Part shown: positions 1 through 7,502 of the stretch, in pieces
How the letters are laid out: each line of letters starts with the position of its first letter
Numbering within the stretch: the first letter of the stretch is position 1
Assembly (NCBI RefSeq): GCF_026672275.1
Contig: NZ_JANQCD010000039.1
Location: forward strand, 1 to 38,798
Direction: 5' to 3'
DNA length: 38,798 bases
Origin: Marinifilum sp. D737
GTDB lineage: Bacteria; Bacteroidota; Bacteroidia; Bacteroidales; Marinifilaceae
The notes under the pieces: generated by a model
The model's database searches: none
What the model saw: only the letters and a program-made list of their open reading frames with translations
What the model was told of the DNA's origin: nothing
Made by a program: the position numbers and the translations under genes

Positions 1-74
1 GCCGATGTAGCTCAGCTGGCTAGAGCAGCTGATTTGTAATCAGCAGGTCGTGGGTTCGAGTCCCTCCATCGGCT
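1..74 (+). tRNA. tRNA-Thr (anticodon TGT)
   Basis: A full cloverleaf can be drawn: acceptor GCCGATG (1-7) pairs with CATCGGC (67-73), the D arm is GCTC/GAGC, and the anticodon stem GCTGA/TCAGC encloses the loop TTTGTAA with anticodon TGT, which reads ACA threonine codons. The T arm contains TTCGAGT and has one T-T mismatch in its stem. The discriminator is T74, and no CCA is encoded. The gene begins at the first base of the window, so its promoter lies outside. Confidence 0.95.
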
Positions 75-120
75 CAAAAAAAAAGAATCGCTGTTGCGAT
101 TTGAACCAATACAAATCAAA

Positions 121-175
121 GCTGATTTGTAATCAGTCCCGAAGATTCGGGATGGGTTCGAGTCCCTCCACCGAC
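121..175 (+). pseudogene. tRNA-Thr 3'-half remnant with a hairpin in place of the variable loop
   Basis: Positions 121-136 repeat the anticodon arm of the preceding tRNA-Thr (bases 28-43) exactly. Positions 153-175 repeat its T arm and 3' acceptor strand with two changes (CACCGAC instead of CATCGGC). Between them the variable loop is replaced by TCCCGAAGATTCGGGA, a perfect 7-bp hairpin with a 2-nt loop. The 5' acceptor strand and D arm are missing, so it cannot fold as a tRNA. A T-run follows directly. A tRNA 3' half beside an intact tRNA is what an excised integrative element or a decayed tandem tRNA leaves; which one applies cannot be decided here. Confidence 0.75.
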
Positions 176-267
176 TTTTTTTTTATCTTACCAACTTTTA
201 TTTCGAATCAAATCGATACAAAATTATTTCACTTCTTATTTTATTATTTGTTTAAACCTGGCATGGC

Positions 268-299
268 TTTGTTCTTCATAAGAATTTAGTGTATTTTCG
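268..299 (+). promoter_or_regulatory. Candidate Bacteroidota promoter for the aldolase gene
   Basis: A -33 TTTG (268-271), a 20-nt spacer and TATTTTCG (292-299), one base off the TAnnTTTG -7 consensus, lie 33 nt before the ATG at 333. The spacing fits the known Bacteroidota pattern. This is a pattern match only. Confidence 0.45.
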
Positions 300-332
300 T
301 TTTCAACTTAAAAACAAACTAAAAATCGTAAA

Positions 333-989
333 ATGAAGTTTTTTATTGACACAGCTAATCTTGATCAGATTAAAGAAGCACAAGATTTAGGAGTTCTTGA
401 CGGCGTAACTACCAACCCTTCTCTTATGGCTAAAGAAGGAATCAAAGGAGAAAAAAACATCAAACAACACTATGTTGATATTTGCGATATAGTTGATGGT
501 GATGTTAGTGCAGAGGTTATAGCAACTGATTTTGGCGGAATGATTTCTGAAGGAGAAGAATTGGCAGCATTACATCCTCAGATTGTGGTTAAAGTTCCTT
601 GCACCAAGGATGGTATTAAAGCTGTAAAATACCTAAGCTCAAAAGGCATTCGTACAAATTGCACTTTAATTTTCTCGGTAGGACAAGCATTGCTAGCGGC
701 AAAAGCTGGAGCAACTTATGTTTCTCCTTTCGTTGGAAGACTTGATGATATTTCAACCGATGGTATTGAATTAATTCGTCAAATTGCTGATATGAATAAT
801 TACTATGGATTTGAGACACAAGTTTTAGCTGCTTCCATTCGCCATACAATGCATATTATACAGTGTGTTGAAGCTGGAGCTGATGTAGCAACATGTCCAT
901 TAAATGCAATTACAGGTCTTTTAAAGCACCCTTTAACTGATAGAGGTTTAGAACAATTTTTAGCCGATTACAATAAATTGAACAGCTAA
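333..989 (+). CDS. fsa: Fructose-6-phosphate aldolase / transaldolase-like protein (TalC/Fsa family)
   Basis: The 218-aa protein has the short single-domain TIM-barrel form of the transaldolase superfamily, starting [13 protein letters not shown] and carrying the DGVTTNPSL signature near residues 23-31. The Schiff-base lysine is K87 in IVVKVP. Later barrel strands NCTLIFS and YVSPFVGR are intact. Short members either transfer dihydroxyacetone units as true transaldolases or cleave fructose 6-phosphate; sequence alone does not separate these well, and many organisms use this form as their transaldolase in the non-oxidative pentose phosphate pathway. It is cytosolic. It stands alone between tRNA-Thr and a YciO-like gene, with its own candidate promoter and a hairpin terminator just downstream. 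No Shine-Dalgarno sequence is visible, only an A-rich leader. Family confidence is high; substrate is unsure. Confidence 0.9.
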   Translation: MKFFIDTANLDQIKEAQDLGVLDGVTTNPSLMAKEGIKGEKNIKQHYVDICDIVDGDVSAEVIATDFGGMISEGEELAALHPQIVVKVPCTKDGIKAVKYLSSKGIRTNCTLIFSVGQALLAAKAGATYVSPFVGRLDDISTDGIELIRQIADMNNYYGFETQVLAASIRHTMHIIQCVEAGADVATCPLNAITGLLKHPLTDRGLEQFLADYNKLNS

Positions 990-1012
990 TATAATTCAAA
1001 TGAAATAATCAA

Positions 1013-1042
1013 GGGAGTGCAATAGCACTCCTTTCTTCTTTT
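1013..1042 (+). terminator. Intrinsic terminator after the aldolase gene
   Basis: GGAGTGC (1014-1020) pairs with GCACTCC (1025-1031) across an AATA loop and is followed by TTTCTTCTTTT, 25 nt after the stop codon. Confidence 0.8.
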
Positions 1043-1154
1043 ATACATATTACAATTATATGCTTTGGACTGAAAATAAATAAGCTAGCATAGGACTGTG
1101 AATAGATAGAAACTTATATCTTTAAATCCCGAAATAATCCTTAACCACTACAAG

Positions 1155-1766
1155 ATGCTTTTAAAATTGTATCCCGACAATCCCAATCACAGGGAGTTTC
1201 GGAAAATAGTTGATGTACTTAAAGATGGTGGAATAATTATTTATCCCACAGATACTGTGTATGCTATTGGGTGTGATATCACTAACAACAAAGCGATACA
1301 ACGAATAGCCAAATTAAAAGGAACTACTGCCGAGAAAGGAAATTTTTCTCTTATCTGTAGTAACCTAAGTAATTTATCGGAGTATGCGAAAGTTGACAAT
1401 TCTTCTTTTAAAATAATGAAGAAAAACTTACCAGGAGCCTTTACATTTATTCTTCCTGCAAGCAACAATGTCCCAAAATTATTTAAAAGCAAAAAGAAGA
1501 CTGTAGGAATTAGGGTTCCTGATCATTACATCCCATTGCGAATTGTCGAAGAATTGGGAAATCCTATCATGACTACATCCATTCACGATCCAGATGAAGT
1601 AATTGAATACACTACTGATCCTGAATTAATCGATGAAAAGTATAAAAAAGATGTAGACTTGATAGTTGATGGAGGTTACGGAAACAATACAGCTTCAACA
1701 ATTATAGATTGTACAAATGGAGACTTTGAAATTATAAGACCTGGAATTGGAGAGCTTATTTTTTAA
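1155..1766 (+). CDS. Sua5/YciO/YrdC family protein, YciO-type
   Basis: The 203-aa protein has the YrdC fold: N-terminal LYPDNPNHREF, the nucleotide-binding stretch IIYPTDTVYAIGCD (about 28-41) and KLKG (about 53-56), then GAFTFILPAS and a C-terminal TIIDCTNGDFEIIRPGIG. TsaC/Sua5 enzymes make threonylcarbamoyl-AMP for the t6A37 modification of ANN-decoding tRNAs. This sequence resembles E. coli YciO more (YPDNP start, EKGNFSL in the position of the HNFTL stretch, GIRVP, VDLIVDGGY). YciO has weak or unclear activity, so the specific role is uncertain. It has no operon partner and converges on the 91-aa gene at 1833-2108. A weak -7-like TATCTTTA lies at 1117-1124. Confidence 0.85.
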   Translation: MLLKLYPDNPNHREFRKIVDVLKDGGIIIYPTDTVYAIGCDITNNKAIQRIAKLKGTTAEKGNFSLICSNLSNLSEYAKVDNSSFKIMKKNLPGAFTFILPASNNVPKLFKSKKKTVGIRVPDHYIPLRIVEELGNPIMTTSIHDPDEVIEYTTDPELIDEKYKKDVDLIVDGGYGNNTASTIIDCTNGDFEIIRPGIGELIF

Positions 1767-1778
1767 TTTGATAAGAAA

Positions 1779-1817
1779 CAAAAATGCCGACAAGAATAAT
1801 CTTATCGGCATTTTTTA
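1779..1817. terminator. Bidirectional terminator between convergent genes
   Basis: ATGCCGACAAG and CTTATCGGCAT form an 11-bp stem with one C-A mismatch around a 6-nt loop. It is flanked by an A-run on the left and a T-run on the right, so it can stop both the YciO-like gene and the minus-strand small gene. Confidence 0.8.
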
Positions 1818-1832
1818 TACAAATCTATGAAA

Positions 1833-2108
1833 TTATGCTACTTTTCCTGAAGACTTTAGTAAGCTTACTCTCAAAACGATATGACCTCCCGGTCTATTTC
1901 CAATAAATTCAGGATAATATCCAGCATTCTCAAAATCTGTTTTAACCAAACGTATCAATTCGGTTGCTACATTTTCAAAATGATGAGTTACCACCATTTT
2001 CCCTTTGCCAAAACTTTTTTCAAATTTCGTCAACACCTTATTTGACTCTTTTTTATACTTCTCAATTTCTTTTTCAATAAGATGATTATACTTTTCTATA
2101 TTCTCCAT
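1833..2108 (-). CDS. Hypothetical protein, 91 aa
   Basis: I do not recognise this protein. It has a lysine/glutamate-rich, probably helical first 40 residues (MENIEKYNHLIEKEIEKYKK onward), then a mixed half with HHFENVATELIRLV and GGHIVLRVSLLKSSG that looks like a compact helix-strand domain. There is no signal peptide or membrane segment, so it is probably cytosolic. It is a single gene with a terminator at its 3' end. Upstream lies an inverted repeat at 2154-2176. The ATG is preceded by an AT-rich leader without a clear ribosome-binding site. The reading frame has ordinary codon use for the window and no overlapping competitor, so it is probably real. Confidence 0.65.
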   Translation of the reverse strand: MENIEKYNHLIEKEIEKYKKESNKVLTKFEKSFGKGKMVVTHHFENVATELIRLVKTDFENAGYYPEFIGNRPGGHIVLRVSLLKSSGKVA

Positions 2109-2501
2109 GAGTTAAATTAAAGATTGTTTAAAATGTATAGATGATTCTATTTTGTAAATATAACGACAATATTTACGAAGTAAATTTTAAAATGTTATAT
2201 TTTCATGATTAATATTTACTTTTTAATGATAAAAGAAAAACATTAATTGATTTACAACGTTCTATAATTCCTAACAATCACAGGTAATTTTCCTCCAATT
2301 TCTTTGCAACATTTTTTTTCAAAACTAAGGCAATTACCTAATTGAAATTTATCAATATGCAATTAGAGCGCATTACTGCAGAGTTTAACTCATGAACTTT
2401 TTCTGGCTTAAGGTGTTTTTAGGTTAGCTTGGATTCATTACAAATAGATGAATTAAACTAATTCTCATATTCATATAAATTAGCAAATAAAATTATTCCT
2501 T
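2109..2501. other. 393-bp AT-rich intergenic region
   Basis: No open frame or RNA gene is recognised here. It holds the divergent 5' regions of the 91-aa gene and the SRPBCC gene. The one clear structure is a perfect 8-bp inverted repeat, GTAAATAT / ATATTTAC, at 2154-2161 and 2169-2176, 46 bp before the small gene's start and a possible operator. A distant AGGTAATT / AATTACCT pair (around 2282-2340) is probably chance. Confidence 0.4.
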
Positions 2502-2996
2502 ATGTCATTTTATCAATTTTATAAAGAGCAAATATTACATGCTAACATTGACGATGTTTGGGAGTATATTTCTTCACCAATCAATTTAAAAGAAATTACC
2601 CCCAAATACATGGGCTTCGATATTACTTCCGATTTAATGGATAACAAAATGTATCCAGGCATGATTATTAGCTACAAAGTAAGTCCTGTTTTAGGCATTA
2701 AAACCACTTGGGTAACAGAAATTACACAGGTACGTGACAAATCCTATTTTGTAGATGAACAGCGTGTTGGCCCCTATTCGATATGGCACCACCAACACAT
2801 TATTGAACAAATGCCCAATGGGGTAATTATGAAGGACATTATATCCTATCGACCTCCTTTGGGATTTTTAGGAGCTATTGCAAATAGTCTATTTATAAAA
2901 TCTAAGTTGAATGAAATATTCGAATATCGAAGAAAAGTTTTAGATCTTCGGTTTAATGCTTCCAAAATGAAGGAGAAAATAGCACCAACACAGTAA
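2502..2996 (+). CDS. SRPBCC (START-like) family protein
   Basis: The 164-aa protein begins with a typical SRPBCC strand and helix (FYKEQILHANIDDVWEYISSP), followed by LKEITPKYMGFDI, a middle WVTEITQV strand, FVDEQRVGPYSIWHHQHII, and the long C-terminal helix from FLGAIANSLFIKSKL. This is the helix-grip fold of the polyketide cyclase/START superfamily, which binds hydrophobic ligands; the ligand here cannot be read from sequence. There is no signal peptide, so it is cytosolic. Its last 44 bases overlap the 3' end of trkH on the opposite strand, a tail-to-tail arrangement with no room for a separate terminator. The start follows AT-rich sequence without a Shine-Dalgarno motif. Confidence 0.75.
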   Translation: MSFYQFYKEQILHANIDDVWEYISSPINLKEITPKYMGFDITSDLMDNKMYPGMIISYKVSPVLGIKTTWVTEITQVRDKSYFVDEQRVGPYSIWHHQHIIEQMPNGVIMKDIISYRPPLGFLGAIANSLFIKSKLNEIFEYRRKVLDLRFNASKMKEKIAPTQ

Positions 2997-4401
2997 ACAA
3001 CTCTAATCTTCCCAACATCATCAGGAAAGCAAGGAACCATTTAGCCAAATCAGGCAAGTTGTGAAAATTTTCCATTGGACCAATTTCTCCAAAACCTGGT
3101 CCAATATTTCCTAATGTTGTAGCCACAGCACTAAAAGCAGAATAAATATCAGGAGTCCAGAAGGACATTAATACAGCCGACGACATGAAAATTAGAATAT
3201 AGAAAACAAAGAAAGCCAAAATGTGAGTTACGATCTTTTGATCTACAACTTTCGAATTGTATCGAATCGGAATTACAGCATTGGGATGAACCAATCTTTT
3301 TAGTTCGTAAAAACTATTTTTAAACAGCAATAAAATACGAACCACCTTAACTCCCCCTCCAGTTGAACCGGCTGATCCGCCAACAAAGAACAAAACGAAA
3401 ACTAGCATACCCAAAAATGGAGACCAAAGCAGGTAATCTGCCGTAGCATATCCTGTTGTTGTAATGATAGAAACTACAGTAAACAGTGCATCTCTGAATG
3501 CTTGTTCTCCAGTCACATTACCTGCAGCAATTAAACCAAGGGTTATTACAAAAGCAAAAAATAATACAACCAAGGTATAAAACCTAAACTCTTCATCTTT
3601 AAAAGCCTTTGTAAAACGTCCAGTTATCATACCATATGAAAGGGTAAAGTTGGTACCTGCCACAAACATGAAAAAGATAATTGTATATTGGATATATGGA
3701 GATGTATAAAATCCCACACTGGCCTGTTTAGTTGAATATCCACCTGTTGCCATAGTTGTTAATGAGTGATTTATGGCATCAAAAAAGCTCATTCCTCCTG
3801 CATACAAAAGAATTGTTTCTACTGCAGTAAAAAGCATGTACAATCCCCAAAGGTTTCTGGCTGTTTCTTTAATTCTTGGAGTAAGCTTATCTGGTGCAGG
3901 TCCGGGAACTTCTGCTACAAACAGCTCTCGCCCTCCAATACCTAAAGTAGGTAAAATGGCAAGGAACATAACAATAATTCCCATACCTCCCATCCATTGA
4001 GTTAACGATCTCCAAAACAAAATACCATGAGGCAACTCCTCAATATTATTCAATATAGATGAGCCTGTGGTAGTAAAACCCGACATGGTTTCAAAAAAAG
4101 CATCCGTTACCGAAGGTATTGCCCCACTAAATAAATAGGGCAAACAACCAAATATGGAAAACACAACCCAAACTAAACTTACAATGATATACCCTTCTCT
4201 TTTACCTAAATCTTTTTGTACACCTTTTGACAATAAATAACTGAAGGCTCCTACGGCAAAGCTTACTAATCCTGCTTTCAAAAAAGCAGTAGTGTCATCT
4301 CCCTGATAGAATAATGAAACCAATAATGAAATGAAAAGAAAGAAACTTTCGCCAACCAAAAGCTTCCCTAGTATATTTAATATAATTTTATATTTAATCA
4401 C
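2953..4401 (-). CDS. trkH: TrkH family potassium uptake protein (copy 1)
   Basis: This 482-aa integral membrane protein is the ion-translocating subunit of a Trk system. All four pore-loop repeats are visible: GFTTTGSS, TTMATGGYSTK, ITTTGYATADY and ATTLGNIGPGFG, each with its selectivity-filter glycine. The end LGRLELFTVLVLF matches the family's last helix. The start is GTG at 4401; it puts MIKYKIILNILGKLL where family members begin, and no usable ATG lies near. It is the last gene of the minus-strand order trkA, trkH copy 2, trkH copy 1, 60 bp after copy 2. Its 3' end overlaps the SRPBCC gene by 44 bp. It needs TrkA (NAD/ATP-binding) for gating. Confidence 0.93.
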   Translation of the reverse strand: MIKYKIILNILGKLLVGESFFLFISLLVSLFYQGDDTTAFLKAGLVSFAVGAFSYLLSKGVQKDLGKREGYIIVSLVWVVFSIFGCLPYLFSGAIPSVTDAFFETMSGFTTTGSSILNNIEELPHGILFWRSLTQWMGGMGIIVMFLAILPTLGIGGRELFVAEVPGPAPDKLTPRIKETARNLWGLYMLFTAVETILLYAGGMSFFDAINHSLTTMATGGYSTKQASVGFYTSPYIQYTIIFFMFVAGTNFTLSYGMITGRFTKAFKDEEFRFYTLVVLFFAFVITLGLIAAGNVTGEQAFRDALFTVVSIITTTGYATADYLLWSPFLGMLVFVLFFVGGSAGSTGGGVKVVRILLLFKNSFYELKRLVHPNAVIPIRYNSKVVDQKIVTHILAFFVFYILIFMSSAVLMSFWTPDIYSAFSAVATTLGNIGPGFGEIGPMENFHNLPDLAKWFLAFLMMLGRLELFTVLVLFSPSFWKH

Positions 4402-4461
4402 AGAATTTAGGTTGAGGTTTTAGCCAAAGATAAATGACTATTACTTGTTATAAAAATTTAC

Positions 4462-5907
4462 TTATTGATTCTTCCAAAAAGCAGGTACAAATATAATTAA
4501 TAAGGTAAATAACTCTAAACGTCCAAGCAACATTAAGAATGAAAGCACCCACTTTGATGCATCTGGCAGCATTGCAAAATTGTCAACTGGTCCAACTTTT
4601 CCTAAACCTGGACCAATTCCACCCATCGTAGTTGCCACTGCTCCCATGGATGATATGAAATCCAATCCTAAAAAAGCTAATACAATGGTACTTGCAAAAA
4701 ATATAGTAAAATACATTACTACAAAAGCTTGTATCTTGAATATGATATCTTTTCCAATTGCCTCATTATTATAACGAACCGGTATTACTGCTGAGGGATG
4801 AATCATTCTTTTAAACTCCAAAAAACTATTTTTAAACAAAAGCAAATGACGAAGAATTTTCACTCCACCTGATGTAGATCCAACACAAGCTCCTGTAAAC
4901 ATTAAACCAAAAATAAGCATCCATAAGTAAGAAGGCCAGGCTGAATAATCGGCACTAACGAAACCAGTACTGGTAATAACCGAAACAACTTGAAAAAGTG
5001 CATCACGAAATGAATGCTCAAAAGGAGCATGATTTTTAAGAGTTAGGGTTAAGGTAATGATTGCTGTTATCAACAGAATTAATCCTAAATAAACTTTAAA
5101 TTCCTGATTTTGAATAAACTTTTTTAGATTTCCCTTTATAGCAAAATAATGAAGCGTAAAGTTAACCCCTGACAAAAACATGAAAAAGATAATTACATAT
5201 TGAATGTATGGCGAAAATCCCATAATGCTATCATTCTTAGTAGAAAAACCTCCTGATGCCAATGTTCCAAAAGAATGACAAACTGAATCAAAAAATCCCA
5301 TGCCTCCCAACATCAAAAAGAGAATTTCCAATGCAATTAAAAGCATATAAATCCCCCATAGTCTTTTGGCTGTTTCTTTAATGCGTGGGTGAAGTTTATC
5401 AACAGTAACACCAGCTGCTTCAGCATTAAACATTGCCATTCCTCCAAAACCAAAAATTGGTAAAATGGCAACGGTTAAAACCAAAATACCCATTCCCCCA
5501 AGAAGATGAGTAAGTGATCTCCAAAATAAAATACCGTGTGGTAATGATTCAATATCAGTAATTACTGATGCACCTGTAGTAGTAAAACCTGATATTGTTT
5601 CAAAAAAAGCATTTGTATAAGAAGGAACATATGATCCGATCCAATATGGCAGTGCTCCAAATATCGAAAAAAACACCCAAACCAAACTGACTACAAGAAA
5701 AGCTTCACGCTTGTGAATCTCTTGCCTATGGTTTTTCGTTAATAGAAAAAGAATTCCTCCAACTACTAATGTAATAAATGCTGACTTTAAGAAACACCCA
5801 AAATCACCTTCACAATAGAAAAACGATATCAGTGCACAAAGAATCATAAATATTGATTCGATTAGAGCTAGCACCGACATTAAATAAAAAACAAATTTCA
5901 AATTCAT
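4462..5907 (-). CDS. trkH: TrkH family potassium uptake protein (copy 2)
   Basis: A 481-aa paralogue of the gene downstream. Its four filter repeats read GFTTTGAS, GTLASGGFSTK, ITSTGFVSADY and ATTMGGIGPGLG, so all the glycines are kept while flanking residues differ (LASGG for MATGG, ITSTGF for ITTTGY). The C-terminal LGRLELFTLLIIF is conserved. It carries a cysteine-rich first loop (FYCEGDFGCF) where copy 1 has FYQGDDTTAF. The two copies are similar along their whole length but clearly diverged, so the duplication is old and both are presumably functional. They may differ in affinity or in K+/Na+ use; that is inference. A hairpin with a T-run separates it from trkA upstream. Confidence 0.93.
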   Translation of the reverse strand: MNLKFVFYLMSVLALIESIFMILCALISFFYCEGDFGCFLKSAFITLVVGGILFLLTKNHRQEIHKREAFLVVSLVWVFFSIFGALPYWIGSYVPSYTNAFFETISGFTTTGASVITDIESLPHGILFWRSLTHLLGGMGILVLTVAILPIFGFGGMAMFNAEAAGVTVDKLHPRIKETAKRLWGIYMLLIALEILFLMLGGMGFFDSVCHSFGTLASGGFSTKNDSIMGFSPYIQYVIIFFMFLSGVNFTLHYFAIKGNLKKFIQNQEFKVYLGLILLITAIITLTLTLKNHAPFEHSFRDALFQVVSVITSTGFVSADYSAWPSYLWMLIFGLMFTGACVGSTSGGVKILRHLLLFKNSFLEFKRMIHPSAVIPVRYNNEAIGKDIIFKIQAFVVMYFTIFFASTIVLAFLGLDFISSMGAVATTMGGIGPGLGKVGPVDNFAMLPDASKWVLSFLMLLGRLELFTLLIIFVPAFWKNQ

Positions 5908-5952
5908 AACACCAAGAAAAACCCATCTCTGGAAGAAGATGAGTTGTTAACT

Positions 5953-5978
5953 AAAAAAGAGCTTTTGTAAGCTCTTTT
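5953..5978 (-). terminator. Hairpin with T-run between trkA and trkH (terminator or attenuator)
   Basis: Read on the minus strand, AAAAGAGCTT and AAGCTCTTTT form a perfect 10-bp stem with a 4-nt loop and run straight into Ts, seven bases after the trkA stop. It should end or reduce transcription before the trkH pair. No convincing promoter box was seen in the remaining 45 bp. Confidence 0.7.
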
Positions 5979-5984
5979 GATATC

Positions 5985-7325
5985 TTATTTAAAAAATTTC
6001 TCTACTTTTTTGATAGCTGAAGGTAAAGTAAATACAACCACTTTATCATCAGCTAAGATTTGAGTATCTCCAGTTGCAATAATACTATCATCATCGCGAA
6101 TGATTCCTCCAATGTTGGCATCATCCGGAAAATCAATATCTTTTAATGCAGCTTTGGTTATTTTCGATCCTTTTTTCGCGGTAAGCTCCATCACCTCAGC
6201 ATCCGAAACAGTAAGCCATTTACAATGCTGAACATCAGCATCCATGGTGAAACGATAAATATAACTTGCAGCTAGAAGCTTTTTGTTAATCATGGTTCCT
6301 ACTCCAATATTATCGGCAAGATCAATATAATCGATATTTTCAACTTCGGCAATGGTTCTTCGAACTCCCATTTTCTTCGCAAGCAAACAAGCCAAAATAT
6401 TGGTTTCCGAATTTCCTGTTACCGCCACAAAGGCATCCATTTTATGAATTCCTTCCTCTTTAAGCAATTCCTTATCTCGACCATCTCCATTAATCACCAA
6501 TGCATCTTGCAAACTATCTGCTAGCTTTAAGCTTTTTTCCTTGTCAATTTCCAGAAGTTTCAGATTCATTTTACGTCCCAATTCCATGGCGGTTTTTTGT
6601 CCTATTCGACTTCCACCAAGAATCATAGCATTCTTCACTTCATACTTTTGTTTTCCGGCCAAAAGCATTACTTTTTCCATACTTTCAGGCTTACTGACAA
6701 CAAAAACCAAATCTCCTCTTGAGAAACGATTATGCCCTCTTGGAATAATTGTTATATCCTCACGCTTGATTGCTACAGCACGAAAATCAACATCACTGGT
6801 CATTTCAGCCACTTCAGCCATGGTTTTATCCATTATAATAGACTTACTGCTGATCTTGATTCCGTATAACAGAAGTTTTCCGCCAGAGAATTCATACATC
6901 TGACGAGTACCTGAGCGAGACAAATAGCTTATCACCTCTTTTGCAGCCAATTTTTCAGGATAGATCAACTCATCGATCCCTAAACTTTGAAGGTATTCCT
7001 TATTCTCCGGAATTAAATACTCTTGATTATCAATACGTGCAATTGTTTTTATTGCTCCTAATTTCTTAGCAAGAATGGTAGAGGTAATATTGGTTGTTTC
7101 TGATTGCGTTACCGCAATAAATAAATCAGCCTTCTTAACACTTGCCTCTTTCAAATCCTTCAAAGAAGAACTAGACCCCACAATGGTTAATAAATCCAAA
7201 TGGGAATCAACTTCTTTCAATTTTTCTTCATCCTGATCCAATAAAATTATATCATGATCCTGATGACTCAACATCTTCGCCAAATGAGTTCCAACAGCTC
7301 CTGCACCGGCAATAACAATCTTCAT
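5985..7325 (-). CDS. trkA: Trk system potassium transporter TrkA
   Basis: The 446-aa cytosolic protein is the nucleotide-binding, gating subunit of the Trk K+ uptake system. It shows the expected double RCK layout: a first Rossmann domain starting MKIVIAGAGAVGTHLAKML with acidic LLDQD at the end of strand 2, a first RCK_C region (about 140-225), a second Rossmann domain with MILGGSRIGQKTAMELG (about 233-249) and a second RCK_C region to the C-terminus. Length matches the family. It is the first gene of the trkA-trkH-trkH run and lies 177 bp downstream of comEC on the same strand. The glycines of the second nucleotide site are changed from GxGxxG to GGSRIG, common for TrkA. Confidence 0.95.
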   Translation of the reverse strand: MKIVIAGAGAVGTHLAKMLSHQDHDIILLDQDEEKLKEVDSHLDLLTIVGSSSSLKDLKEASVKKADLFIAVTQSETTNITSTILAKKLGAIKTIARIDNQEYLIPENKEYLQSLGIDELIYPEKLAAKEVISYLSRSGTRQMYEFSGGKLLLYGIKISSKSIIMDKTMAEVAEMTSDVDFRAVAIKREDITIIPRGHNRFSRGDLVFVVSKPESMEKVMLLAGKQKYEVKNAMILGGSRIGQKTAMELGRKMNLKLLEIDKEKSLKLADSLQDALVINGDGRDKELLKEEGIHKMDAFVAVTGNSETNILACLLAKKMGVRRTIAEVENIDYIDLADNIGVGTMINKKLLAASYIYRFTMDADVQHCKWLTVSDAEVMELTAKKGSKITKAALKDIDFPDDANIGGIIRDDDSIIATGDTQILADDKVVVFTLPSAIKKVEKFFK

Positions 7326-7502
7326 ATCTTTATTCCGTTAACTAATATTTTTGGAAAAATTCGAGGCAAATTAACACAATATCGAGCAAATTCGATAATA
7401 AATCGTTAAAAAAAATTAAAAAGCCAAGCTCTCTAAATTACCAAATCAGAATCTAAAATCAAAGGCATTAATTAAATACTATATTTTTGTACACCAATAC
7501 AA

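Noticed and set aside
50-289. Open frame of 79 codons across the tRNA and its remnant
   Set aside because: It begins inside the tRNA gene and includes the tRNA-derived duplicate twice as similar peptides (MGSSPS); no start signal and no protein-like composition.
2278-2345. AGGTAATT / AATTACCT pair in the intergenic region
   Set aside because: Only 8 bp with about 45 nt between; likely chance in AT-rich sequence.
7482-7489. Perfect plus-strand TATTTTTG box just before the comEC 3' end
   Set aside because: No TTG at the -33 distance and no plus-strand gene follows; in AT-rich DNA the box alone occurs by chance. An antisense RNA cannot be excluded.
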